Source: Gordionus sp. m RMFG-2023 (Eukaryota; Nematomorpha; Gordioida; Chordodea; Parachordodidae). Taken from it: a stretch of 64,000 nucleotides of DNA. Positions 22,336-33,290 of the stretch are shown in pieces. Both the position numbers and the translations under genes were made by a program. The stretch is taken from assembly GCF_954871325.1 (NCBI RefSeq), contig NC_088778.1:16457666-16521665 (forward strand). Reading direction: 5' to 3'. Within the stretch, counting starts at the first letter, position 1. The number at the start of each line of letters is the position of its first letter. Under the pieces are notes generated by a model, which did not search any database, was not told the origin of the DNA, and worked only from the letters and a program-made list of their open reading frames with translations.

Positions 22336-23535
22336 ATGATAATGCACAACAGTTGCTCTTCAATTTGTATGAAGCGAAGTCATTTGTTGGAAGATGATTG
22401 GTGTCAAATAAAGGACCTTACTAGTGTATTAGTTCCTTTAAATATAACAATATTAAGATTACAATCACAACAATTATATTTATTTGATTTTTATGGCTTA
22501 TGGTTTAGATGCAGATTAGATTTAGTTAAATTTACAGTTTTTTTATACGAAATATTAGAAAACATAAAAATTCGAGACAACAATATTTGCAATATAGTGT
22601 TGTATACGTTTCTATATATTTAGACCCTCGATATCAAGTTTTATTGAGTATTGAGCAAAAACAAATGGCTAAAGACCATCTTAAGGATTTATGGTATACG
22701 CAAAACTCCATTATTTACATTATATTAGAGGCGACGATACCTACTGGTTTTAGTGATAATAATAGCAACATTGATGATCTTGAAATTTTACATTTAGATA
22801 GAGAAAAAAAAATCAAATTATTATCAGGTAGAAAGGAGCAGTGGCGTAGCTACGAGGGTGGTTTTCGGGTTTGGACCCCTTCCAGAGCAATTTTTTTTTA
22901 GATTATACGTTCAAAAGACTTAAAAGTGACTTTGTATCAAATAAATACCATTAATATTTATATTTTTCTGGTTTTGATGTTTGTGAAAGGATATTATATT
23001 ACTATTGAATTTATTCTGGGTAATATTATTATAAAGTCATTGAGAATAATCCCCTAAATTATAATAACATTATGCATGCATTTAAAAATATTTATATATA
23101 TTGTCGAAGATGTGGTTATGATTTTTAAGATAAACCCGGCTGAAGGCCGGGCAAAAGGGCCAAAGGCCCGTTAAAGGGGGTCTAGAGGCGAGGCCCCCAG
23201 GATTTTATATGTATGGACCCCCTCTAAGGAAAATTCCTAGCTACGCCACTGGAAAGGAGGATCAAAGCCTATTGCATCTTTAATAGAGAAGTTCTCAGAA
23301 TTTGAGAGAATAAATAAGGCTACAAATATTTTAAAATTCTGGAAAGAAAATTCTTATCCAGAATTATATATCTTATCTAGAATCTTCGTGTCTGCCCCTG
23401 CGACACAAGTACAATAATTTTATAAAGATAACTATCTATTTTAGGTGGTAGAACGTGAATTTTCATCTTTGAAATATATATTGTATAATTTACGCGGAAA
23501 TCTCAAGGTTGATATTTTAGAAGATATTATGTTAT
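22336..23535 (+). pseudogene. hAT transposase remnant inside the 22014-23770 element
   Basis: The retained blocks are the mid-region DDWCQIKDLTSVLVPLN (hAT: W..i..l...L.pf...T), LDPRYQVLL (hAT: lDPR-K), and the C-terminal dimerisation motif split by the 413-bp MITE: FWKENSYPELYILSRIF then VEREFSSLKYILYN. A frameshift near 22600 and several stops are visible. It cannot make a working protein. The gene structure is otherwise collinear with hAT transposases of about 600 residues, missing the front half. Confidence 0.8.
22839..23251. mobile_element. hAT-type MITE (CAGTGGCGTAGC ends) with perfect 8-bp duplication
   Basis: 413 bp. Inverted ends CAGTGGCGTAGCTA and CTAGCTACGCCACTG. A perfect duplication, GAAAGGAG, lies at 22831-22838 and 23252-23259. 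The interior is non-coding and has a GC island at 23135-23210 with stacked hairpins (CCCGGC..GCCGGG, GGGCC..GGCCC, GGGGG..CCCCC). It inserted into the transposase of the surrounding hAT and is therefore younger. Confidence 0.95.
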
Positions 23536-23789
23536 GATTGTGCTATTGAATAAAACATTTAAAATATAAATCATTACATTTGTAAATTTTTCATTTGTAA
23601 ATTATGAATATTTATATATTGAATTATAATAATAAAGGAATGAAAAAAATCTTATTTTGAGTCATTATTTTTATGTTCCCTGAACCCGAACCCTGGACAT
23701 GGGTCCTTTTAAAAAAATTTCCTGAACCCGGACCTAGACCCTTTTTTTTGTCGAAGGGTTCACATCCCTGAAAAATAGCATTTTACCTG

Positions 23790-24438
23790 CAGTGTTGTTA
23801 GTAGCGCACTACTTTTTTGAAAAGCTTATTTACATTACTTGGCTACTAATTTAAATTAGAAATTCACCCATATTAAATATCGGATCAGGGTATCGATTCA
23901 ATATTTTTAAAAAAACCTATCCGATATTTTTTACAACGAAAAAGGAGCCATAATTGAAAATTTAATTTATTTGCAATTTCAATGTTTGCAAAATATCGAA
24001 TTATTTAAAAGGAAAAATAGCTAAAAATGTAATATTAGTTTTAAACCAAGAAAAGAGTTTAAAGATATTTAACGAGCTTCAATCTGTGATAAACATTGCC
24101 CATTTATGGGAAATAAACAACAAATGATCGGAGTTCCCAGGTCAAAATTTTAAAATTGCAATTTTGTTTTGAGCCTTCGGTATTGGAAGTGCTGACCTTC
24201 ACCCGGGTTTGAGACTATGGTATATTTGACTACCCCTTTTACTCTCAAAATTACTTTATCATATTTAAAATCTAACACATATTTTTTAAAATCGTTAATA
24301 TTTTATTCTTTTTTTTACATTCTTATGCATTTCTTTTATTTTTTAAAAATTATATATATTTAAAATAACATGTAAACTATTTGTAAAATAAAATTATAAA
24401 AACTATATTAAATAAAATAATAATTAAACATTTAATTA
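23790..24438. other. Orphan hAT terminus and unassigned DNA
   Basis: CAGTGTTGTTAGTAGCGCAC at 23790 resembles the left ends of the elements at 37936 and 48238, but no right end was found before the next element. A GC-richer patch at 24125-24235 (CACCCGGGTTTGAGAC) has no recognised identity. Confidence 0.45.
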
Positions 24439-24862
24439 GGTATGATAAGACCTGTGCGCCGATGTCTCAATTGACGGCGGCGGTTTTTTTTAAATTTTTT
24501 ATCGGCGTTCGGCGGCGCGCCAATTGCGCCGCCGCCTACTAAATTGTCGGTGGCGGCGGCGCGATATTTATTTAAAAAAAATTTTTAAATAAATTTAATT
24601 TATAAATCAATATATTACATTTTTTTTATAATTTGGCGCTCTTTTCTAACACGTTAACATAGTTTATTTCTTAAATTATTTCCTGTCTCACTTCAATTTA
24701 AATTCATGTATTTTCTCATTCTCAGAAATAGACTAAGGAATTGCATTTTCACTCAGATCAGAGTCACATAAACAACACATATTAGTAATATTCTATTGAT
24801 TTTCATTATAACAAATATATATTTGGAATGCAAACAAAATATTAAGTAAGAAATATAATAAA

Positions 24863-27683
24863 TCAGAATTCAGATTTAGCTAAATTATAATTATCATGAA
24901 TAAATAGAATTTTATCAAGATTGGTGGGACATAAAGAAGTCCTTTTTGCATTGAGTATTAATCCAGCAATGGAAAAAATTCTTTCGCTGGGTGTACTGGT
25001 TGCAGGTATACAAAGAACCTTCCTAGCTAAATTAGCAAACCTAGGAAGTTCCAGTTGCTTTTTCTTCCAAAAGGTTAATGCATCCTCTTCTGTGATATTA
25101 TTTTGGCTTAGCAAAATATGGCATTCTTGTTCTAAATTACTTATATTGTTATAATCACTGCCTGGAATGGAATGTTTACGAGCTATTTTGGCGATATAAG
25201 AACTGGAAGTCTCCCCATTATCTTCAACTTGGATTTCACTTTGTGCATTTTTATCATTTTCTAAAAGTTTTAAATGTCTTGTTAAAAATTGCAATGATGT
25301 AGTAGAATTTGAATTTAAATATTCTGACACAATTTTCAGATTTTGAAATCTGGGATCAAGGAGAGTCGCTAATATCTATGTTCAAAATATAATTTTATTA
25401 ATAAAAATATAAAATAACTTGAAGTTCAGTAATGGGAAAACTAGGTCAAACTTTTTTTGCATATTTTCTTTTAAACAAATAATATCTGAGGAATCAGATC
25501 TGTATGTGGGTTTCTATTTCATTGCGAAATTATAACCCTAGATTTATAGTCGATCCCTTTTGGGAAAAAAGAAATTCCACCGACTCTCGGAATGGAATTA
25601 ATACGGCATAAAGCTCGTCAATCATATCCCATTCATTATTAAAAAGTTTTAAACATTGTTTTCCTTTATTCAAAACATTATTAATAGGATTTTTGTTCAA
25701 ACTACGAACACTTTCTGGCATGATTAATATGCTGTGCCAGCGGGTAGGGCAATTTAATTTTAACGTTTTTGTATTATATAGATTGGTTGGTGTAATGACA
25801 TTTCTATTATCCGCTTCGTTATCAAAATGGTCATCAAGGTATAAATCAGAATCATCAATATCCAAGATATGACCTGTCTCATAAATTGACTGGAGACATT
25901 TACGATGCTCATCTTCAATTTCACATTCCAAATCAGCTACTCGATATCTGAGGGCTGAAATAATTTCTCTAATTTTTTTAAGGAGATTATCAATTCTGGC
26001 AACTTTTTTTATGCCATCAACTGTAACCAAATTATGTAGTCCATGGCCTAAGCATAAATGATGCTCATAATCCCCCAATCTGACGCTTCTTTTGACATTT
26101 GCCCTTGCATCAGTTACCATTTGTATTATTTTGGCTTTTTAATGAAACTCCTCTTCGATACCATCAATCTCCGATAATATGGTTTCCCCAGTATGCTTTT
26201 GAGTCACATTTCGGGTTGCCAGGGTAAAATATTTTAAATCAAAATTTTCATCTAAATGATGAAGACTAAATGTAATATAATTTCGCCGCTTGAAATGATC
26301 GGTCCATAAATCAAAAGTAATGGAACAGAATTTTGGACCAGCATCAATCAGGTTTAAAACATGTGCCTTTATAGAACAATAAACATCATCAAGTGCTCCC
26401 CGACTAATAGTTGTCCTATTAGGCAATTCTGATGAGGAATAAATTATCTTATATTTCTATTTTTTTAGGCAATTTATTTTTTAATAATCATTTTATTTAA
26501 ATTTTAAATCTTTAGAAAATCTGTCATCCCATTATTGCTTATAGAATCAAATGGCAATAAATCTAAGCAGCACATCAAAACATAATTTCGCCCTATTAGA
26601 AAAAAGATATTTAAAAAAGAGAAACAAATAAAAAATTTGATTTAGATTTGAACTTTCAAAATAAAGTTTTACATAATTTAATAAAATATATTTTTAGTGA
26701 CAATAAACAAACTAAAAATTTAGTTGTTTTAAAGTTTTACATAATTATTTTAATAAATTTAAATTATACATTAAGTTTATGCATTAAAAGGATCTCAAAA
26801 TAGAGCTGACAATTAACAAACTAAAAAATTAGTTGTTTAAAAGTTTTACATAATTATTTTAATAAATTATATATTAAGTTTGTACATTAAAAAGTTCTCA
26901 AAATAGAGCTGACAATAAACAAACTAAAAATTTAGTTGTTTTAAAGTTTTACATAATTATTTTATTAATTTAAATTATACATAAGTTTATGCATTGGATC
27001 TCAAAATAGAGCTGACAATAAACAAACTAAAAATTTAGTTGTTTTAAAGTTTTAGATAATTATTTTAATAAATTATACATTAAGTTTGTACATTAAAAAG
27101 TTCTCAAAATAAGAGCTGACAAAACAAACTAAAAAATTTAGTTGTTTTGAACAAATAGAGCTTAATAAAATTAATTTAACAAACCAGTTAAAAATTTAAA
27201 ATGAATATTAATAAACATTAATACTAACCTAAGAGCCATTTTTTATCTTTTATATTCTTGCTACATGTTGGCGTTGGCGTTGGCTTTACAAATTTTTAGA
27301 GTTTGAATGGATTTATTATTATTAGTTTTTTCTGATATTTTATGCACATTAAGTAAGTGACGAGAAAGGTTACTCGTACTTATATTTTTGCTATAACATT
27401 TGATATCACAACTAAAATATAAATTATATATATATATATATAAGTCTAAAATTATAAATTACTGTGAAAATGGATTATTTTTATCCGAATCTTCCTCATC
27501 TTTTTTCCCCAATTTTAAACAAGGTTCACAATAAATATAATCAGGCATTATCGTGCTTTTCTTATTCTCATTCTTCAAAATAAGATTTCCAAAGTACTTC
27601 CACACATAACTTGATTTTTGATTAGTAAAGAGAGTTGTTATTTCATAATTGTATATAGAGTGGTTTAAAACGCGCAAATCCAT
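24863..27683 (-). pseudogene. hAT transposase with BED finger, recently inactivated
   Basis: Read right to left. A BED zinc finger exon begins at 27683 (SSYVWKYFGNLI, YIYCEPCLKLG) and continues near 27420-27310 (SNLSRHLLNVHKISEK), completing the C-x2-C...H-x-H set. Segment 26426-26139 contains SITFDLWTDHFKRRNYITFS, matching the hAT first catalytic Asp region. Segment 26120-25533 contains VTDARANVKRS, CLGHGLHNLV and NCPTRWHSILIM, matching the hAT second Asp, the C..H motif and the RW motif. Near 25385 comes ILATLLDPRFQNL after a likely 43-nt intron. Segment 25330-24863 is the dimerisation domain: TEEDALTFWKKKQLELPRFA, ATSTPSERIFSIAGLI, ILFIHDN. An in-frame stop near 26123 and one or two frame slips around 25450-25530 are the only clear lesions, so this copy died recently. 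Confidence 0.88.
26700..27165 (-). repeat. Minisatellite inside the hAT element, unit about 105 bp, 4.5 copies
   Basis: Units start near 26700, 26811, 26913, 27016 and 27120. Each carries CAATAAACAAACTAAAAATT, AGTTGTTTTAAAGTTTTACA and CTCAAAATAGAGCTGA. It lies between the zinc finger exon and the first catalytic block, probably in an intron or spacer. Confidence 0.85.
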
Positions 27684-27975
27684 AAAAATAATTAATATAG
27701 CCTAAATGAATATGGTGTATGAATGAATGTAAATTATATACACTATTCTATTATATAAAGCAATAGAATACAATTCATGTTTATTAATGTTAATATTCAA
27801 ATTTAAATAATAATAATTTAATATATAAATATAATTAAACAACATTCTAAATATTATACACGCCGCGCCGCCGCCATAAGAAAAATCGGCGGCTAGCCGG
27901 CTCATGCCGCTGATCTCAATCGGCGGCTGTTCCGGCGTGAATAAAATTGCCGGCGGCGCACAGGTCTAAGTATGA

Positions 27976-28430
27976 TCAACGGGGCTTATAGACCCATGTA
28001 TGGATATGCAGTGAACGGCAGATTTCAATTGATATTCTATGGCGAAGGTAGAAACCTTCTTTTGTTTCACCTGTGATTAAGCGTAACCTTTGCCCTATTG
28101 TTTTGAATAATTTTAGGGCTTGGGGTCCAAATGAACCACAGGTATCTGAGACTACCGGAACAAACAAAACATTATTAAGGTTGCTATATTTGTTTGTTTT
28201 TGAGTTTTCGGCTTTCGTGATAGAGTTGGAAGAAAAAGATCTGGCAAAACGATCCACGCAAGTATAATCCCAGACGAGAGGTAGACCTTGGTTCCAAGGG
28301 ACTAGCGTCATACCATTTGGTCTGGTTTGATTGTGGGGGCTGAGGCCGGATGGTTCCAGGGTGGAGGGAATATTTGAGGATTTCAACCTCATTTAGTAAA
28401 TTTATCTTATATATTATATTATTTTCCAAT
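27976..28430 (-). pseudogene. Retroelement-associated C-terminal fragment
   Basis: A 138-codon frame contains NIPSTLEPSGLSPHNQTRPN, GMTLVPWNQGLPLVWDYTCV and KYSNLNNVLFVPVVSDTCGS, and ends RISIEICRSLHIH. I recognise this order (E-P-GL..RPDG-TL-PW..G--L-WD-TC-DT, then KY--L---F-PV--ET-G--G) as a C-terminal module common in animal genomes downstream of reverse-transcriptase frames. The exact clade is uncertain. The PDG..WD-T spacing recalls restriction-like nuclease folds, which is inference. No reverse transcriptase lies upstream here, so it is a fragment. The hAT at 24447 inserted at its 3' end. Confidence 0.6.
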
Positions 28431-28489
28431 GTAAATAATAAATAACTTTACAAATAGTATAAATAACATTTAATAAAATTTTAAAAATT

Positions 28490-28615
28490 ATTTTCTCTTT
28501 AAATCAGTAAAAATTAACTAATGATTATCATAAAGAAAATTGTAAATTAATCGTCGAATCAATATAAAAAACATGAATGACGTATTAATAAAATATATAT
28601 AAATAAACGCCAGTG
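28490..28615. repeat. Dispersed repeat, copy 1
   Basis: Shares about 120 bp with 55815-55930, including ATCGTCGAATCAATATAAAA, ATGACGTATT and AACGCCAG. No coding content. The two copies lie in the same orientation. Confidence 0.75.
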
Positions 28616-28798
28616 CTAAACAAAATTTTATTATAATATGCCTTATTATATTATTATTGTCCAAAAGGGTCCTAAAAATATATTGTTCCCAAGACTAGAT
28701 ATTTATTTCTTGATAATGTTATGTTAAAAATATACTTAAATCAATTTATGTTATTATTTACATTAATTATAAAATGTAATCCATTAACTAACTTGATT

Positions 28799-28912
28799 CA
28801 GGAGCGGACTAGGAGATTAAAGGTCCTTTGGGAGATTTCTAAAAGAGGCCCCATAGTTGGGGGGCTTAGCCCCCCAACTCTTCCTTTGCGGGCCTGCGGC
28901 CAGCTGTTACCC
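28799..28912 (+). mobile_element. hAT-like terminal fragment with GC hairpin
   Basis: Begins CAGGAGCGGACTAGG, a hAT-like terminus, and contains an 11-bp perfect stem, AGTTGGGGGGC-TTA-GCCCCCCAACT, at 28855-28879, then GCGGGCCTGCGGCCAG. The right half is missing, and an LTR element lies 24 bp further on. Confidence 0.5.
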
Positions 28913-28936
28913 GATATGATTATATTTGAAACCTAC

Positions 28937-29324
28937 TATAAGAACTTACGATTTTTCGGATACGTGATAAGGATGAGATTTTATAATTTAAAGTTGACAC
29001 ATTTTTAAACATTAATTAATACGATTTAAAGCTGAAACATTTAAAACACAAATATTTAATTTATCTTTTTTATTATAACATATAAAATTCAAAACTGTAA
29101 TATAACAAAAAAACATAACAATATATACAAAAAAATTATAATATATCAATATCCTACAGTTATGTCTTTCAAATATAATCTATTTACATTTTATCGTTAT
29201 ACATCCATTTCAAATCATTTTTAACTTTTTACCTTTAAATTGATTTTTACTTTTACATTTAAATCGATTTTAACTTTTACATAAAATATAATGATTTTAT
29301 TTAAATTATTTCCACAATATAACA
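28937..29324 (-). repeat. 3' LTR of the 28937-37834 element
   Basis: Direct repeat of 37433-37834, starts TATAAGAACTTACGA on the plus strand. Confidence 0.92.
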
Positions 29325-30244
29325 TTTCCTTCTCTTTTAGTTTCCCCCTTCATCGTACCCATCATTCGTATCGTATATTGAGGTAATCCCTAAGATCTTT
29401 ATTTATTCCAAGTCCATGTACCTTTTCAAATTATATTTTATTTTATATAGTTTATTTATAATCAATTAATTTCTTCGGTCTCAAATTGTATTGTCGACTT
29501 GGCTCTTGAATACGTTTTTGATTTCGATCTCGTATCTGGCTTTGAACTTGCACTTGATCTTGTTCTTTATTTTGATTTTGATTTTGATTTTGATGTTGCT
29601 CCTGACCTCTTCCCCCTCTAAAAACTCGTTCACATGTCGTATAATCATTACTTGTCGATCTTATTTTTATTTGATCCAAATGTCTTCTTATTATATTATG
29701 TCCAGTATCTATTTTGTATGATAAATTTCCATCTTTATGTATCACTACTCCTTTATCCCACATGTTTTCTTTGAACGTTTTATACCAAATTTTATCTCCT
29801 ACGTTGATATTTCTCGTTACTGTTATTTTGCGATTTAATACGTTATCTTTTTCCTCCATAGGTTTAACCAAATCCCATTTTGTCCTTATACTTCTTGAAA
29901 ACATTAATTTGCTTGGTATCATATTTGTCGTCGCATTTGGAGTATCATTATTTTCTATATTTTGTATACCCCCTTCAGTATTTCTTTGTGGTAATCTTGA
30001 GAAACAGTCTGGTATTGTATTGCGATTACCAGCTCTGTGAACTATCGTGAAATCGTAAGCTCCCATAGCCAAATTCCACTTTTGCAATCTCATCGATATT
30101 GACGTGTTATCTTTTAATCCTTTTGTAAATATGTAAACGAGTGGCTTGTGGTCGGTTATAATTAGTGTTGTTAAAAAGTCGAGTTCTTACGACTTGAGAC
30201 TCGAGTCGTAGTCGTAAAAAACGGCTCCGACTCAAGCCGATCAA

Positions 30245-30365
30245 GGAGCCGCATGAGTCGGCTCTAGTCGGCTCGCTTAGTCGGCTCACTTAGTCGGCTC
30301 GCTTAGTCGGCTCGCTTAGTCGGCTCACTTAGTCGGCTCACTTAGTCGGCTCACTTAGTGGGCTC
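30245..30365 (+). repeat. 13-bp array, left arm of the fold-back, about 8 copies
   Basis: Unit TAGTCGGCTCGCT, alternating with TAGTCGGCTCACT. GC-rich against a background of A/T. The inverted counterpart at 34110-34325 has about twice as many units. Confidence 0.92.
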
Positions 30366-31189
30366 AGAGGGTAGCTTGAGTTTATTTTAAAAAATTATTT
30401 TTATGTTATTGAGAAATTTTAAATAATAATGTAGAATTTTATTTATTTATTTTTAGTAAAATAATTTATTTTATTTATATTTTATTTAATGCAAATAATA
30501 TGTTTTGATTTGATTATAAAAAAATGGATTTATTTATTTGATTTTTTTTTAAATAAAAAAAAATTAATATTTTTGAGCTAAAAATTTTAAGCAAAAAATA
30601 TTTTTGAAACATATTTTGCTGATTTTTTGAAAAAATTTTATTCTTTTGTTTTATCATAAAATTTTATTCTTTTTTTAATTATATCATAAATAAATAATCT
30701 TTTAGGTCAAATCTTCTATAGTTTTTTTATATTATTTTTATAAATATATCTATATTTTAAGTTTATTATTAGAGGTGGCTTTTTCTAAATATTTTTTTAA
30801 TAAATATATTTATATTTTAAGAATATTAAAAGAGGTGGTTTTTCTTTTTCTAAATAATTTTTTTTTAAAATATATCTATATTTTAAGTATATTAAAAGAG
30901 GTGGTTTTTCTAAATTAATTTTTTATTAATATTTATGTCAAACTTTTTTTTAATGCGACAATTGTCATATGCGTTATTTTTTAAGATTTTTGAAATTTTT
31001 GGACACAAAAGGGTTATAATATAATTTATATTGTAAAGATATTATATTATAAATTCAATGAAGATGTTCCCTGGAAAAATGATAATTATCATAATAGGTA
31101 GGTATATTTTTGAACATATAAGATTTTTTTGTGACGCTAATGGGCAAAAATATGTTTCTTTAACAGGTAAAATTTAATGTAGATGTACC

Positions 31190-31925
31190 CTAGATAAATG
31201 ACAATTGTCATAATCATTGTTTTTAAAGTTTTTTAAATTTTTTTGACGTAAATAGGCTAAAATAAACATTGCTAACATGTCTAAATAAAACTTTAGTGAA
31301 GATGTACCCTAGATGACAATTGTCATAATCGTTGTTTTTAAAGTTTTTCAAATTTTTTTGACGTAAATGGGATAAAATAAGCATTGCTAACATGTTTAAA
31401 TAAAATTTAAGTGAAGATGTACCCTAGATAAGTGACAATTGTCATAATCGTTGTTTTTAAAGTTTTTCGAATTTTTTTGACGTAAATGGGCTAAAATAAG
31501 CATTGCTAACATGTTTAAATAATATTTTAGTGGAGATGTACCCTAGATAAGTGACAATTGTCATAATCGTTGTTTTTAAAGTTTTTAGAATTTTTTTGAC
31601 GTAAATGGGCTAAAATAAGCATTGCTAACATGTTTAAATAAAATTTAAGTGAAGATGTACCCTAGATAAGTGACAATTGTCATAATCGTTGTTTTTAAAG
31701 TTTTTCGAATTTTTTTGACGTAAATGGGCTAAAATAAGCATTGCTAACATGTTTAAATAATATTTTAGTGGAGATGTACCCTAGATAAGTGACAATTGTT
31801 ATAATCGTTGTTTTTAAAGTTTTTAGAATTTTTTTGACGTAAATGGGCTAAAATAAGCATTGCTAACATGTTTAAATAAAATTTTAGTGGAGATGTACCA
31901 TAGATAAGTGACAATTGTCATAATC
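31190..31925 (+). repeat. 119-bp tandem array, left arm of the fold-back, about 6-7 copies
   Basis: Every unit contains TGACAATTGTCATAATCG, TTTTTTGACGTAAATGGGCT, AGCATTGCTAACATGTTTAA and GATGTACCCTAGATAAG. The palindrome recurs near 31199, 31313, 31433, 31552, 31671, 31790 and 31909. Two diverged units precede the array, near 30958 and 31081. Confidence 0.94.
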
Positions 31926-32167
31926 ATTGTAATTTATATACATTCTTAAATTAATTGTTTAATAGGTTAATATAAAATAAATTGATTTAAACAAACGAAT
32001 ATATAGAATATAAGTTTTATTTATATGAATAAATTCATGCTAAACATTTACTTTTTAATTAATTAAACAATTTGATATATAAATGCCATAATAACAACAC
32101 GCGAGCTTAAATTAACATGATTAAAATCTATATTTTTATCGATTTGCATCAATAAAATTATAAAATA

Positions 32168-33290
32168 ATGATTATGACAATTGTCACTTATCTAGGGTAC
32201 ATCTTCACTGAAGGTTTATTTAGATATGTTAGCAATACTTATTTTAGCCTATTTAAGTCAAAAAAATTAAAAAAACTTTAAAAATAATTATTATGACAAT
32301 TGTTACTTTTCTAGGGTACATCTTCACTGAAATTATATTTAGACATGTTAGCAATACTTATTTTAGCCTATTTACGTCAAAAAACTTTAAAAATAACTAT
32401 TATGACAATTGTCACTTATCTATGGTACATCTCCACTAAAATTTTATTTAATCATGTTAGCAATGCTTATTTTAGCCCATTTACGTCAAAAAAATTCGAA
32501 AAGCTTTAAAAACAACGATTATGACAATTGTCACTTATCTATCGTACATCTTCACTAAAATTTTATTTAAACATGTTAGCTAAGCTTATTTTAGCCCATT
32601 TACGTCAAAAAAATTCGAAAAACTTTAAAAACAACGATTATGACAATTGTCACTTATCTATCGTACATCTTCACTAAAATTTTATTTAAACATGTTAGCA
32701 ATGCTTATTTTAGCCCATTTACGTCAAAAAAATTCGAAAAACTTTAAAAACAACGATTATGACAATTGTCACTTATCTATGGTACATCTCCACTAAAATT
32801 TTATTTAAACATGTTAGCAATGCTTATTTTAGCCCATTTACGTCAAAAAAATTCTAAAAACTTTACGATTATGACAATTGTCACTTATCTATGGTACATC
32901 TCCACTAAAATTTTATTTAATCATGTTAACAATGCTTATTTTAGTCCATTTACGTCAAAAAAATTCGAAAAACTTTAAAAACAACGATTATGACAATTGT
33001 CACTTATCTATGGTACATCTCCACTAAAATTTTATTTAATCATGTTAGCAATGCTTATTTTAGCCCATTTACGTCAAAAAAATTCGAAAAACTTTAAAAA
33101 CAACGATTATGACAATTGTCACTTATCTATCTTACATCTTCACTAAAATTTTATTTAAACATGTTAGCAAAGCTTATTTTAGCCAATTTACGTCAAAAAA
33201 ATTCGAAAAACTTTAAAAATAACTATTATGACAATTGTCTTTTATCTAGGGTACATCTACATTAAATTTTACTTGTTAAAGAAACATATT
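32168..33290 (-). repeat. 119-bp tandem array, right arm of the fold-back, about 9-10 copies
   Basis: Same unit as the left array in inverse orientation. The palindrome recurs near 32173, 32295, 32403, 32521, 32641, 32759, 32872, 32990, 33110 and 33228, with diverged units near 33346 and 33470. Confidence 0.94.

Larger units (their letters stand above)
22014..23770 (+). mobile_element. hAT element with perfect 8-bp duplication and a nested MITE
   Basis: 1757 bp. The inverted ends are CAGGGATGTGAACCC at the left and GGGTTCACATCCCTG at the right. A perfect 8-bp duplication, AAAAATAG, lies at 22006-22013 and 23771-23778. Subterminal repeats CCTGAACCCGGACC lie inside both ends. The plus strand carries a decayed transposase: 22336-22623 (SHLLEDDWCQIKDLTSVLVP) and 22587-22830 (VSIYLDPRYQVLL, then DDLEILHLDREKK). 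Beyond the nested MITE come FWKENSYPELYILSRIFVSA and VEREFSSLKYILYNLRGNL up to about 23530. The last block is the hAT C-terminal dimerisation domain. The N-terminal zinc finger region is not recognisable and stops interrupt the frame. Confidence 0.92.
24447..27968 (-). mobile_element. Nearly complete hAT element, 3.5 kb
   Basis: Inverted ends AAGACCTGTGCGCCG at the left and (reverse complement of the right end) TAGACCTGTGCGCCG. The flanking duplication is GGTATGAT at 24439-24446 and AGTATGAT at 27969-27976, 7 of 8 bases alike. Subterminal GGCGGCGG repeats lie at 24473-24560 and 27860-27960 and stand out sharply in AT-rich DNA. The minus strand encodes a transposase with BED finger, catalytic region and dimerisation domain (separate entry). 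An internal minisatellite occupies 26700-27165. It inserted at the very end of the retroelement frame that begins at 27976. Confidence 0.9.

Noticed and set aside
29491-30040. Two plus-strand frames over the pol tail
   Set aside because: Antisense shadows of the minus-strand retroelement frame, whose motifs match pol.
32766-32978. 70-codon frame in the fold-back
   Set aside because: The peptide simply repeats with the 119-bp DNA unit, so it reflects the array and not a gene.
31190-33290. Regular spacing like a CRISPR array
   Set aside because: Whole 119-bp units repeat with no unique spacers, in two inverted blocks inside a transposon of a eukaryote.
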